From contig JAETOQ010000004.1 in assembly GCA_021771635.1 (NCBI GenBank), positions 1-64,000 on the forward strand: DNA of 64,000 nt, given 5' to 3'. The position numbers were made by a program, and so were the translations under genes. The first letter of the stretch is position 1. Each line of letters begins with the position of its first letter. Origin of the DNA: Oscillospiraceae bacterium. GTDB lineage: Bacteria; Bacillota; Clostridia; Oscillospirales; Oscillospiraceae. Positions 50,437-58,537 of this stretch are shown here, one piece after another. The notes under the pieces are model-generated. The model was not told the origin of the DNA, searched no databases, and worked only from the letters and a program-made list of their open reading frames with translations.

Positions 50437-51750
50437 ATGGAGATGCCGGGATATGTGCAGAACGTGCTGACGGCGCTGGAAGCAGCGGGATATGAGGCGT
50501 GGTGCGTGGGCGGCTGTGTGCGGGACCTGATGCTGGGCCGCGCCCCGGAGGACTGGGATGTGACCACCAACGCCCTGCCGGAGGCGACCATGGCGCTGTT
50601 TGGGAGCCACGCGTTTCCAACGGGCCTGCGGCACGGCACCGTGACGGTGCGGGAGGAGCACCGGAGCGTGGAGGTCACCACCTACCGGGTGGACGGAGAC
50701 TACCACGACCACCGCAGGCCGGATACCGTCGTTTTCACCCCCTCGCTGGAGGAGGACCTGCGGCGGCGGGACTTCACCGTCAACGCCATGGCCCTGAGCC
50801 TGCGGGGGGACCTGCGGGATCCATTCGGCGGACAGGCGGATCTGAAAGCGGGCGTCCTGCGCTGCGTGGGGAAGCCGGAAAGGCGCTTTGGGGAGGATGC
50901 CCTCCGTATCCTGCGGGGGCTGCGGTTCGCGGCTGTGCTGGGCTTTGCCATGGATCCGGCCGCGGCGGCGGGCATCCACGGCCACCGGGCGCTGCTGAAA
51001 GACATTGCCGCCGAGCGGATCCAGGTGGAGCTTTTCAAGCTGCTGTGCGGAAAAGACGCGGCGGCGGTCCTGCGGGAATACCCGGATGTGGTCGGCGTGT
51101 TCTGGCCTGAGATCCTGCCCATGGTGGGCTTTGACCAGCGGAACCGCCACCACTGCTATGACGTGTGGGAGCACACCCTCCATGCGGTGGAGGCGGTGGA
51201 GCCGGAGCCGGTCCTGCGCTGTGCCATGCTGCTCCATGACGTGGGCAAGCCCCGGTGCTTTACCGTGGATCAGGATGGAAACGGGCATTTTTACGGCCAT
51301 CCGGAGATCAGCCGGGAGTTGGCGGACGATATGCTCCGGCGGCTGAAATGCGCCGCGGCGTTCCGGGAGACGGTGGTGCGGCTGGTGGAGTGGCACGACA
51401 GGAACATCCCCCGGACGGACCGGGGCCTCCGCCGCGCCCTGCGGGCGCTGGGGGAGGAGGACCTGCGGCGGCTGATCCTCGTGAAGCGGGCGGACAACCT
51501 GGCCCAGGCTCCGGAATACCGGGACACCCAGCGGGAGATCGACAGGGCGGAGGCCATTCTGGACAAGCTGGTGGCGGCGGACGCCTGCTTTTCCCTGGGG
51601 CAGCTGACTGTGAACGGAAGGGACCTTGCAGCGCTGGGGCTTTCCGGCTCGGAGATCGGTCGGACGCTGAACGCGCTGCTGGACAAAGTGGTGGACGGAG
51701 AACTGCCCAACGAGCGGACGGCCCTGCTGGAAGCGGCACGGAAATTGTAA
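50437..51750 (+). CDS. cca: CCA tRNA nucleotidyltransferase
   Basis: A 437-aa class II enzyme that adds or repairs the 3' CCA of tRNAs. CVGGCVRDLMLGRAPEDWDV carries the GG-VRD motif and catalytic DxD, RRDFTVNAMAL the next motif, and RRFGEDALRILRGLRFAAVL the RNA-binding neck. An HD domain follows (HTLHAVEAVEP, MLLHDVGKPRCF), as in the long bacterial form, adding phosphohydrolase activity. The start has GGCGATGG-type upstream context; ATG 50437 or 50443 are both possible. Confidence 0.94.
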   Translation: MEMPGYVQNVLTALEAAGYEAWCVGGCVRDLMLGRAPEDWDVTTNALPEATMALFGSHAFPTGLRHGTVTVREEHRSVEVTTYRVDGDYHDHRRPDTVVFTPSLEEDLRRRDFTVNAMALSLRGDLRDPFGGQADLKAGVLRCVGKPERRFGEDALRILRGLRFAAVLGFAMDPAAAAGIHGHRALLKDIAAERIQVELFKLLCGKDAAAVLREYPDVVGVFWPEILPMVGFDQRNRHHCYDVWEHTLHAVEAVEPEPVLRCAMLLHDVGKPRCFTVDQDGNGHFYGHPEISRELADDMLRRLKCAAAFRETVVRLVEWHDRNIPRTDRGLRRALRALGEEDLRRLILVKRADNLAQAPEYRDTQREIDRAEAILDKLVAADACFSLGQLTVNGRDLAALGLSGSEIGRTLNALLDKVVDGELPNERTALLEAARKL

Positions 51751-51862
51751 CCAAAGTCAACGGTCTGTAACCAAAACGGCGGGATTTGTTACCAAAATGC
51801 GGTGGACATGCCGGGGCGGCGGCTGTTATACTGCCCCCATAAAAACAGGGGGTGCATTTCAG

Positions 51863-53590
51863 ATGAAAAAGGGCCTGGGATATGTGCTGGCGGTGTGTCT
51901 GCTGCTGACAGGCTGCGGCGCGGCACAGGACGGGACAGTGCGGACCGAACCGCAGGCGGAACCGGCGGCGGTGGACTGGCGGACAGGGTACAAATCCTGC
52001 CTGGCGGACCTGTGCGATGAGGATGCCCAGCGGTGGATGGCGGGGTATCCGGAGGGCGGAGACCCGCCTTTGAGTCGTTACTGGCTGTATGACATCGACA
52101 AGGACGGTGTGCCGGAGATGCTGGTGGAGTACGGGAGCTGCGAGGCGGACCGCCGCACCGATGTCTATGGCTGGGTGGATGATGCCCCGGCGGAACTGGG
52201 GCAGTTTCCCAGCGGACATTGCAGCCTGTACACCTGGCCGGGGGAGAACGGCGCAGCCCTCCACTATGGACAGATGGGCGTTGAATACATCTATAAGATC
52301 AGCATTGAGGACGGCGCGCTGACCGTGGAGACGCTGCTGGAGGCGGGACTGGAAGAGCCGGTGGAGGAGTACACCGACATGGAGACGTTCCTGCCGGGAA
52401 GCGTATGCCTGGAGGACCAGGGCATCCGGGCCGCTTTGGACGGCACCCTGGACGAGGAGACCGGGATCTATACCCAGGAGCCCAACACGGCGCTGATCGA
52501 CAGGTATGTGGAGACGTTAGAACCGGACTTCACCTATGACGAATCCGGTTTGGCGGACTGGCAGCGGGGCTACGCGGACTTCCTGCGGGCGCTGTGCAAA
52601 GAGGAAGCGGCGGTGCGGAACATCGACCGGCCGGACTATGATCCCAACGAGTATCCCAGTGAGACAGGGATGCTGAGCGAAGGCTACTGCCTCTATGATA
52701 TCGACAAGGACGGCGTGCCGGAGATGATGATCCGGTACGGAAACTGTGAGGCGGCGTACCATACCTACGTGTACGGCTGGGCGGACGGCGTGGTGGCGGA
52801 GCTTGGGGATTTTTACAGCGGACATTCCAGCCTGTACACCTGGCCGGAGGAGAACGCCATGGCCTTCAACTGGGGCCACATGGGCGGTCACTATGTGGAG
52901 AAGATCAGCCTTGTGGATGGCACGTTGACCTTTGAAGAGGTCTTTTCGGAGAATATCAGTCCGGAAAATCCATACACCGAAATAGAGGACATTGTGCCCG
53001 GCAGCACATATCTCCGAGCGGTCCGGACCACCCTGGGGCTGACATTTTTGGAGGAGGCCGGCTCCGACGCGGACCAGCCCCTGCTGCTGCCTATCTACGA
53101 CTATGGCCGGGAGCAGGTGCGGCAGGAGACCGACATGGATCGGGACGCGGCGGCCCGGGCGGCTATCACGGCGGTTTTGGAGGACGGCGCAACGTTTTAC
53201 GGCGTTTCCGCCGACGGCTTCGGCGGCGACACCGGCTGGACGGCGCTGGAACAGTACCTGGCTCCCAGCGGCGTGGACAGGTACGCGGATACGCCCCAGA
53301 CGCTGGATAAGCTGGCCTGGATGGACGTGGACGGAGACGGGCAGACGGAGTGCCTGCTGTCCCTGCGGGACGCGGAGGGCTGGCCGGACCAGTATGTCAT
53401 CCTCAGCGAGCAGGATGGAACAGTCTACGGTTACTGCGTGAATTACTGCGGCGATGATTCCGTGAACGCGGACGGCGTATTTTATCAGTACGGGGAGCCC
53501 TTCGCCGTGTCCTTTTGGAAAGACCAGTGCTATCAATACACCGTGTCCTGTGACGGGACCGTCCCCGATGTGGAATGGGAGGAGCCATGA
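51863..53590 (+). CDS. Repeat-containing lipoprotein with D-x-D-K-D-G motifs
   Basis: A 575-aa secreted lipoprotein: signal peptide and lipobox (LLLTGCGAAQD, Cys about residue 18). It then has two copies of a module of about 140 residues, each with W-TGYKSCLADL-like or WQRGYADFLRAL, LYDIDKDGVPEM, a YGW(V/A)D segment and SGH(C/S)SLYTWP. A third, partial module contains MDVDGDGQTECLL. The Asp-rich loops look like calcium-binding EF-hand/FG-GAP-type sites. No enzyme motif is seen. The function is probably surface binding or sensing. It overlaps the HD gene behind it by 4 bases. Confidence 0.72.
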   Translation: MKKGLGYVLAVCLLLTGCGAAQDGTVRTEPQAEPAAVDWRTGYKSCLADLCDEDAQRWMAGYPEGGDPPLSRYWLYDIDKDGVPEMLVEYGSCEADRRTDVYGWVDDAPAELGQFPSGHCSLYTWPGENGAALHYGQMGVEYIYKISIEDGALTVETLLEAGLEEPVEEYTDMETFLPGSVCLEDQGIRAALDGTLDEETGIYTQEPNTALIDRYVETLEPDFTYDESGLADWQRGYADFLRALCKEEAAVRNIDRPDYDPNEYPSETGMLSEGYCLYDIDKDGVPEMMIRYGNCEAAYHTYVYGWADGVVAELGDFYSGHSSLYTWPEENAMAFNWGHMGGHYVEKISLVDGTLTFEEVFSENISPENPYTEIEDIVPGSTYLRAVRTTLGLTFLEEAGSDADQPLLLPIYDYGREQVRQETDMDRDAAARAAITAVLEDGATFYGVSADGFGGDTGWTALEQYLAPSGVDRYADTPQTLDKLAWMDVDGDGQTECLLSLRDAEGWPDQYVILSEQDGTVYGYCVNYCGDDSVNADGVFYQYGEPFAVSFWKDQCYQYTVSCDGTVPDVEWEEP

Positions 53591-54579
53591 ACCAACTGTG
53601 GAGCATCTATCACAATGAGATACCGCCCTTCCTCCGGGAGTTCTCAGCCGCGCCGCCCATGGCGCGGCTGAAGGACGTGGGCATGAACTGCGGGTGCGAG
53701 TACACCCACTTTCCCCGCTTTCGGGATATCGGCCCCTACTCCCGCTATGACCACAGCCTGGGGGTGGCGCTGATCGTCTGGCATTTCACCGGGGACAAGA
53801 AACAGGCCCTGGCGGGACTGTTTCACGATATCACCACGCCGGTGTTCGCCCACGTGGTGGATTTCCTGGACGGCGACCATCTCCGGCAGGAGTCCACCGA
53901 GGCGGGGACGGCGGACCGCATCGCCGCCTCGCCGGAGCTGTGCGGTTTGCTGGAAGAATATGGACTGACGGTGGAACAGGTGGCGGATTACCACCGCTAT
54001 CCCATCGCCGACAATCCCGCCCCGGCGCTGTCGGCGGACCGGCTGGAGTACACCCTGGGAAACGCCCTGAACTACGGCTTTGCGGATTTAGGACAGATCC
54101 GCGCTTTTTACGGGGACCTGACCGTGGGAGAGGACGAGGCGGGCCGCCCGGAGCTGGTGTTCCGGACGCCGGAGACCGCCGCGGCGTTCACCAGGACGGC
54201 CCTGCAAAATTCCCATGTCTATGTGGCGGACGAGGACCGCTTCGCCATGGAGGCACTGGCGGACCTGCTGCGGCTGGCGCTGGACCGGGGAATTTTGACA
54301 AGGGAGGACCTGTGGATCACGGAAAAGCCGGTCATTGAACGGCTGGAGGCTGATCCGGTCTGCGGTCCGGTGTGGAGGAAGTTCCGCGGCTATTCCCGCA
54401 TCCTGCGGAGCACGGAACGGCCAAGCGGCGGGACCTGGGTCCGCGTGGATGCAAAAAAGCGCTGGATCGATCCGATGGCCCGGGGCATGGGCCGGGTGTC
54501 CCAATGGGACGCGGAGACACGGGAAGCGATCGAACAGTTTCGGAGCCTGGAGTTCTCCTGCTGGCTGTATGGGGAGTAG
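53587..54579 (+). CDS. HD-domain phosphohydrolase (330 aa)
   Basis: An HD-superfamily protein with the metal-binding pattern RYDHSLGVALIVWHF (first His) and AGLFHDITTPVFAHVVDF (HD pair), a further His/Asp region near VADYHRYPIAD, and a substrate-facing Arg in YTHFPRFRDIG. It resembles dGTPase-like or nucleotide phosphohydrolases; the substrate is not known. GGAGGAGCC immediately precedes the ATG, which overlaps the lipoprotein stop (ATGA). It is soluble, and its cotranslation with a surface lipoprotein is unexpected. Confidence 0.8.
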   Translation: MNQLWSIYHNEIPPFLREFSAAPPMARLKDVGMNCGCEYTHFPRFRDIGPYSRYDHSLGVALIVWHFTGDKKQALAGLFHDITTPVFAHVVDFLDGDHLRQESTEAGTADRIAASPELCGLLEEYGLTVEQVADYHRYPIADNPAPALSADRLEYTLGNALNYGFADLGQIRAFYGDLTVGEDEAGRPELVFRTPETAAAFTRTALQNSHVYVADEDRFAMEALADLLRLALDRGILTREDLWITEKPVIERLEADPVCGPVWRKFRGYSRILRSTERPSGGTWVRVDAKKRWIDPMARGMGRVSQWDAETREAIEQFRSLEFSCWLYGE

Positions 54580-54591
54580 AAAAGATCAAAA

Positions 54592-54627
54592 GGGCGTCAA
54601 GGCCAAGCCTTGGCGCCCGCTTTTTAT
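54592..54627. terminator. Terminator between convergent HD genes
   Basis: GGGCG-CAAGGC pairs with GCCTTG-CGCCC and is followed by GCTTTTTATT. Confidence 0.8.
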
Positions 54628-54632
54628 TCGCA

Positions 54633-55136
54633 TTATTCGCACACCGCCGGGAACTGCTGGCGGCACAGGCGCCTGCCTGTTTCGGTTTGGAAGATCGTCT
54701 CATAGACGTGCTTTTGAGCTGCCGGCGGCTCCCCGTCCTCGTAGAGATTCACCAGAAAATCCGCCTCTATCAGGATCTGATAATCCAACCCGTCGATATT
54801 GGTGTATGTGTGGTGATGCCCCACCAGGTACATGACGCGGCGGATGACCTCCCGGGGCCAGTTCAGCTGGCTCAAAAGCGCCTCTGCCTCGGCGGGGCCA
54901 AGCTCCTCCTGGTATTTGCCGGTGTTGACGCCATAGACCGCCTCCGCCTTGTGGATACCGATGTCGTGGACCACGGCGGCGGTCTCCAAAACAAACTGCA
55001 TGTGCGGGTCCAGCCCCTCTTCCAGGCCGATCAAACGGGCAAAGGCGTGGACTTTCAAAAAGTGCTGGATGCGCTTGACGTCTCCAGCGTCATAGGCGAT
55101 GGCTGCGGCGATGGCCTTCTCAATGGGATGTTCCAT
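54633..55136 (-). CDS. HD-domain phosphohydrolase (167 aa)
   Basis: A compact HD-domain protein: HFLKVHAFARLIG supplies the first His, ETAAVVHDIGIHKAE the HD pair, and VGHHHTYTNIDGLDY the later His and Asp residues. It resembles small YfbR/YpgQ-like nucleotidases or metal-dependent phosphohydrolases. It follows the HAD gene by 12 bases on the same strand, which suggests a two-gene nucleotide-salvage or house-cleaning unit. Confidence 0.82.
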   Translation of the reverse strand: MEHPIEKAIAAAIAYDAGDVKRIQHFLKVHAFARLIGLEEGLDPHMQFVLETAAVVHDIGIHKAEAVYGVNTGKYQEELGPAEAEALLSQLNWPREVIRRVMYLVGHHHTYTNIDGLDYQILIEADFLVNLYEDGEPPAAQKHVYETIFQTETGRRLCRQQFPAVCE

Positions 55137-55148
55137 AGCAATGCTCCT

Positions 55149-55832
55149 TTATACGATCTCCAACAGTTCCCGCAGGTCCGAGATCTCGTAGTCGATGCGC
55201 AGGCCGTCCTGCCGGGGCTTTTTGCCGGGATTGAACCAGCAGCAGGGGAGACCGGCATTGTTGGCGCCCCGGATATCCGTGGCCAGAGAGTCGCCGATGA
55301 CCAGTGTGTTTTCCGCCGTGATGGCGGGAACGCGGGCCTGTACATAGTCATAATAGGCCTTGTTCGGCTTGGAGGCGCCCGCCTCCTCCGAGATAAAGGC
55401 GTCGGTGAACAGCTCCCCGAACACGCTGCCCCGGAGGCGGCTCCGCTGGACGGAGGCCACCGCGTTGGTGACGATGTACAGCTTGTGCCCCCGCTCCACA
55501 AGGGTGCGGCAGACCTCCTCGGCGTGGGGGAGGGGATAGGCGCACCGGCCCAGGGCCTCCAGATAGTCCCGGTTGCACTGGGCGGGGTCCGCGTCCATGT
55601 CCAGAGCTTTTAAAAAGCGGACATAGCGCTCCAGCGTGACGAATTCCTTGCTCACCTCACCGCGGTCAAAAGCGGCCCAAAGGTCCAGATTGATCTCGTG
55701 ATACAGCTGATAGACCTCCGGAGTGTCGGGGATCCCGTGGGCCGCGCACATGACGGAAAAAGCCCGGGAGGAGGCTTTGGGAAAATCGAAAAGCGTGTCG
55801 TCCACGTCAAAGAGCAGATAGGGATAGTTCAT
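55149..55832 (-). CDS. HAD-family YjjG-like pyrimidine nucleotidase
   Basis: A 227-aa HAD hydrolase. Motif I LLFDVDDTLFDF, a helical cap, motif II IVTNAV, the Lys in GASKPNKAYYD and motif IV VIGDSLATDIRGANNAG match the YjjG/YfnB group, which removes non-canonical pyrimidine nucleotides. Start 55832 (MNYPYLLF) follows AAAGGAAG; six further residues are possible upstream. It is cotranscribed with the small HD protein. Confidence 0.88.
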   Translation of the reverse strand: MNYPYLLFDVDDTLFDFPKASSRAFSVMCAAHGIPDTPEVYQLYHEINLDLWAAFDRGEVSKEFVTLERYVRFLKALDMDADPAQCNRDYLEALGRCAYPLPHAEEVCRTLVERGHKLYIVTNAVASVQRSRLRGSVFGELFTDAFISEEAGASKPNKAYYDYVQARVPAITAENTLVIGDSLATDIRGANNAGLPCCWFNPGKKPRQDGLRIDYEISDLRELLEIV

Positions 55833-55893
55833 CTCTTGACTTCCTTTCAAAAATTTGTGTCCATCTTATCATGAGAGCGGTAAAAAGGCAATC

Positions 55894-55921
55894 ACCTCCG
55901 GGGGCATCCGGCCATACCATG
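55894..55921 (+). promoter_or_regulatory. Possible sigma-K promoter of dpsAB
   Basis: AC (55894-55895), 17 bases, then CATACCATG (55913-55921) approximates the mother-cell sigma-K pattern AC-N17-CATANNNTA. It lies 20 bases before the dpsA ATG. dpsAB is a sigma-K target in Bacillus, but the match here is imperfect. Confidence 0.35.
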
Positions 55922-55940
55922 AAGCGAGGGGGGATGCCGG

Positions 55941-56792
55941 ATGAACAGGTCCTTTGGCGTCATCGGAGGAGACCGGCGGCAGGCGGAATTGGCCCGGCTG
56001 CTGGCGGCGGATGGCAATACGGTTTGTACTTACGGTCTGGACCGCTGGAAGCCCGGCGGCGAGGGCTCGCTGGATCACGCGGCTCTGGCGGACACGGTGA
56101 TCCTGCCGCTGCCGCTGTGCAAGGGAGACGGTGTGCTGAACTGCGAGGAGGGGCCGGTGCCCACCACCGATCTGTTCCGCCGCCTGCACCCGGGCCAAAT
56201 GATCCTGGCCGGACAGGTGAAGCCCCAGCAGCGCCAGGAGGCGGCGGCCTGCGGCCTGACATTGGAGGACTACTTCCTGCGGGAGGAACTGACGGTAGCC
56301 AATGCCGCGGCCACAGCAGAAGCGGCCATCCAGGTGGCCATGGAACAGCTGGACCGGACGCTGCTGGGAATGCCCTGCCTGGTCCTGGGCTTTGGCAGGA
56401 TCGGAAAGCTGCTGAGCCACCGGCTCCACGGCCTGGGTGCCCAGGTGACGGCCACTGCCCGGAAGCCGGAGGACCTGGCCTGGATCCGCGCCTTTGGCTG
56501 GCGGCCGCTGGAGACAGGCGCGCTGGATGGAAAGCTGGGGGCTTTTGGCGCGGTGTTCAGCACGATCCCCTCTCCGGTCCTGGGTGCGCCTCTGCTGGCC
56601 CAGCTGCCAAAGGACTGCCTGTGTGTGGACCTGGCGTCTGTACAGGGCATCGATCTGGCGGCGGCGGAAAGGCTGGGCCTGCCCCATGTGTGGGCAAGGT
56701 CCCTGCCGGGGCGGATGGTGCCCCGCACCGCAGCGGTGGTCATCCGGGACGCGGTCTATTACATCTTGGAAGAACGGGGTGGCCCTGTATGA
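55941..56792 (+). CDS. dpsA: Dipicolinate synthase subunit A
   Basis: A 283-aa protein (SpoVFA). The N-terminal domain starts FGVIGGDRRQAELARLL, and the Rossmann part LVLGFGRIGKLLSHRLHGLG binds NAD(P). With DpsB it oxidises dihydrodipicolinate to dipicolinic acid, the calcium-chelating compound of the spore core, in the mother cell. GGGGGG is 8 bases before the ATG. It overlaps dpsB by 4 bases. With the SASP gene it shows a sporulating lifestyle. Confidence 0.95.
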   Translation: MNRSFGVIGGDRRQAELARLLAADGNTVCTYGLDRWKPGGEGSLDHAALADTVILPLPLCKGDGVLNCEEGPVPTTDLFRRLHPGQMILAGQVKPQQRQEAAACGLTLEDYFLREELTVANAAATAEAAIQVAMEQLDRTLLGMPCLVLGFGRIGKLLSHRLHGLGAQVTATARKPEDLAWIRAFGWRPLETGALDGKLGAFGAVFSTIPSPVLGAPLLAQLPKDCLCVDLASVQGIDLAAAERLGLPHVWARSLPGRMVPRTAAVVIRDAVYYILEERGGPV

Positions 56793-57367
56793 GAAAAGAA
56801 CGGGTCGGATTCGCGGTATGCGGGTCCTTCTGCACACATGAGCAGGTCATGAAGGCGCTGAAGCGGCTGACGGAGCTGTATGAAACGGTGATCCCCATCG
56901 CATCGGAGAATACGGCCTTTACAGACACGCGCTTCGGCACATCGGATGACCTGCTGGAAAAGATGGAAGAGCTGACGGGACACGAGGTCCTGTGCGATAT
57001 CCCATCGGTGGAGCCCATTGGGCCGAAGGGACTGCTGGATGTGCTGGTGATCGCGCCCGCCACCGGCAACACCATTGCCAAATTGGCGTCGGGCATCACG
57101 GATACGGCGGTCACGATGGCGGCGAAGGCCCACCTGCGGAACGGAAGGCCGGTGGTCATCGCCATGGCCAGCAACGACGGCCTGGCCGCGGGGGCAAGGA
57201 ATATCGGAGAACTGCTGGTGCGGAAACAGTACTATTTTGTCCCCTTCGGACAGGACAACGCTGTTTCAAAGCCCTGTTCCCTGATCGCGGATTTTGAAAA
57301 GCTGCCGGAGACGGTGGACGCCGCACTGAGGGGAGAGCAGATCCAGCCGATTTTGCTGCGGGAATAG
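56789..57367 (+). CDS. dpsB: Dipicolinate synthase subunit B
   Basis: A 192-aa flavoprotein-fold subunit (SpoVFB): VGFAVCGSFCTHEQVMKALK at the N-terminus, DVLVIAPATGNTIAKLASGI and VIAMASNDGLAAGARNIGEL as flavoprotein-family blocks. It completes dipicolinate synthase with DpsA. The ATG overlaps the dpsA stop. A terminator follows immediately, and a MITE is inserted at the end of that terminator. Confidence 0.95.
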   Translation: MRKERVGFAVCGSFCTHEQVMKALKRLTELYETVIPIASENTAFTDTRFGTSDDLLEKMEELTGHEVLCDIPSVEPIGPKGLLDVLVIAPATGNTIAKLASGITDTAVTMAAKAHLRNGRPVVIAMASNDGLAAGARNIGELLVRKQYYFVPFGQDNAVSKPCSLIADFEKLPETVDAALRGEQIQPILLRE

Positions 57368-57371
57368 GGAG

Positions 57372-57398
57372 AAGAGCCAGGCCGCCGGCCTGGCTCTT
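57372..57398 (+). terminator. Terminator of dpsAB, abutting a MITE
   Basis: AAGAGCCAGG pairs with CCTGGCTCTT around a GCC-GGC inner stem. The T-tract that should follow is cut short by the MITE, whose TTA target duplicate overlaps its last bases. Confidence 0.75.
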
Positions 57399-57563
57399 AG
57401 AACCTGTATTCATAACCGTTGAACGCCGTCTGGGAGGCCTTTTTCCCGCCATACTGCGTCGCTTTCCCTTGCCATACGTCAGTATGGCTGTGAAAAATCT
57501 CCTTGTCTGTCGGGAAAAATCCTCGCCCATCCAGCATTCCCCGGTTATGAATACAGGTTCTTA
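57397..57563. mobile_element. Complete MITE-like element with perfect 19-bp ends
   Basis: A 161-bp element (57400-57560) with perfect terminal inverted repeats, GAACCTGTATTCATAACCG at the left and its complement at the right, and TTA target duplicates at 57397-57399 and 57561-57563. The interior contains a CCATACGTCAGTATGG hairpin. The same sequence forms the window's first 113 bases and a solo end at 3613-3642, and a diverged relative lies at 13475-13634. There is no transposase. Confidence 0.82.
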
Positions 57564-57679
57564 GACTGTCGATAAACCCGGAAGAGCAGGAAAACGAGAA
57601 GGAGGGGTGTGCGCGGCTGGCCCGCAGGCCGTTTCGGAGCGCAACCGCGCGATCTCTCGATAACTCAGCCCATCCACAT

Positions 57680-57907
57680 AATATTTCCGTATACAACTCC
57701 GCGCATAGTTCATACAATTGGTATGAGCGGTGCATTAAGGAAGCCCATTCCGCAGACGTTGCGCCGGTGCGGCATGGGCGGTGGGAAGAAATTCGCAACG
57801 CTTATGGTGATCTGGAAGGCTGGTTGCACACCAACTGTGGGAGAGAAGTGAAATGCAAGGAAAAATACTGCCCCAACTGCGGCGCAAAGATGGATTTGGA
57901 TGGATGA
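57680..57907 (+). pseudogene. Fragment of a phage-type zinc-ribbon protein
   Basis: The frame encodes SADVAPVRHGRWEEIRNAYG and later NCGREVKCKEKYCPNCGAKM. The sequence (V)RHGRW followed by a CxxxxxC...CxxCGAKMD ribbon is the pattern of small phage and integrative-element proteins found in Oscillospiraceae. No start codon with a ribosome site exists in frame, and upstream sequence turns into non-coding repeat, so it is a 5'-truncated remnant. The TGA at 57905-57907 is its natural end. Confidence 0.6.
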
Positions 57908-57913
57908 GGTGAA

Positions 57914-58161
57914 GTTACATCTACGGCGATTTAGAAACGGCACAGCGGCTTGTGGATAGATACCACGGAACAGGCGAAGTAATCATTAATCGGAAAGGTG
58001 CTTGGTCCAGCAAAGAGGTCATATTCCAGGCAGAAGTGATAGGCGTAGAAGTAGATCCTAAAAGCGGATTGGAAAGGGAAACCAGGCGCTTTACGATTCA
58101 TTACGGAAAAAATGGCACGCATGTTGTTCCCACAAAGGAGAATGAGAATGGATTACAGTGA
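57914..58161 (+). pseudogene. Ntox50-type toxin C-terminal domain remnant
   Basis: The frame, read from 57914, encodes IYGDLETAQRLVDRYHGTGE, then NRKGAWSSKEVIFQAEVIGV and RRFTIHYGKNGTHVVPTKE. This matches the polymorphic toxin 50 (Ntox50) C-terminal domain, usually fused to phage MuF head proteins: a GTG(K/E) region, a central V(I/V)G strand and IHYxKxGxHIVPxK ending. An in-frame stop lies just before the domain, so the delivery part is gone. A methionine at 57952 could give a 69-aa product. The activity of the remnant is doubtful. It overlaps the putative immunity gene by 14 bases. Confidence 0.62.
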
Positions 58162-58357
58162 GTTCTATAATGAAAATTCCGGGAAGAATGTCCGTGCTGA
58201 AATGACCGACGGCGAGGTCATTAGCGGGAAGTTGTACGGATATATCTCAGAGAAAGACAATGAACCAGATCCTGAAAGCATCATTGTGAAAAACTCAGAT
58301 GGAATGCTTACCGAGCTTTTCACCGATGAGATTGCGGGAATCGCTCTTGGTAACTAA
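58148..58357 (+). CDS. Putative immunity protein for the Ntox50 domain
   Basis: A 69-aa acidic protein starting at the ATG at 58148, with AAAGGAG at good spacing. The sequence (NVRAEMTDGEVISGKLYGYI, SIIVKNSDGMLTELFTDEIA) has the five-strand rhythm of an Sm/SH3-like barrel. It overlaps the toxin remnant's 3' end, as immunity genes commonly do, and the ribosome site lies within the toxin frame. The immunity role is inferred from position and charge; no family assignment is claimed. It is intact, unlike its neighbours. Confidence 0.6.
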   Translation: MDYSEFYNENSGKNVRAEMTDGEVISGKLYGYISEKDNEPDPESIIVKNSDGMLTELFTDEIAGIALGN

Positions 58358-58421
58358 CAAGGAAGCTGTATGACAGACGAAGCTATCAAGTCCATTATAC
58401 ATAAGTGGGTACTGAATAAAA

Positions 58422-58457
58422 TAAAAATCCCTAGAGCCGTTGAAGCTCTAGGGGTTC
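58422..58457 (-). terminator. Terminator of tRNA-Arg
   Basis: On the minus strand CCTAGAGC pairs with GCTCTAGG and runs into GATTTTTATTTT, seven bases after the tRNA 3' end. Confidence 0.8.
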
Positions 58458-58463
58458 TTTTGG

Positions 58464-58537
58464 TACGCCCGACTGGATTCGAACCAGCGGCCTTCAGAGT
58501 CGGAGTCTGACGCGCTATCCAACTGCGCCACGGGCGC
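58464..58537 (-). tRNA. tRNA-Arg(CCG)
   Basis: A 74-nt gene on the minus strand folds into a full cloverleaf: acceptor GCGCCCG/CGGGCGT, D arm GCGC-AGTTGGATA-GCGC, anticodon stem TCAGA/TCTGA with loop CTCCGAC (anticodon CCG, reading CGG), and T arm GCTGG-TTCGAAT-CCAGT. CCA is not encoded. Upstream of it on its own strand lie two further copies of its 5' half in a 190-bp tandem array, so its promoter is separated from the gene or transcribes through the copies. Confidence 0.95.
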
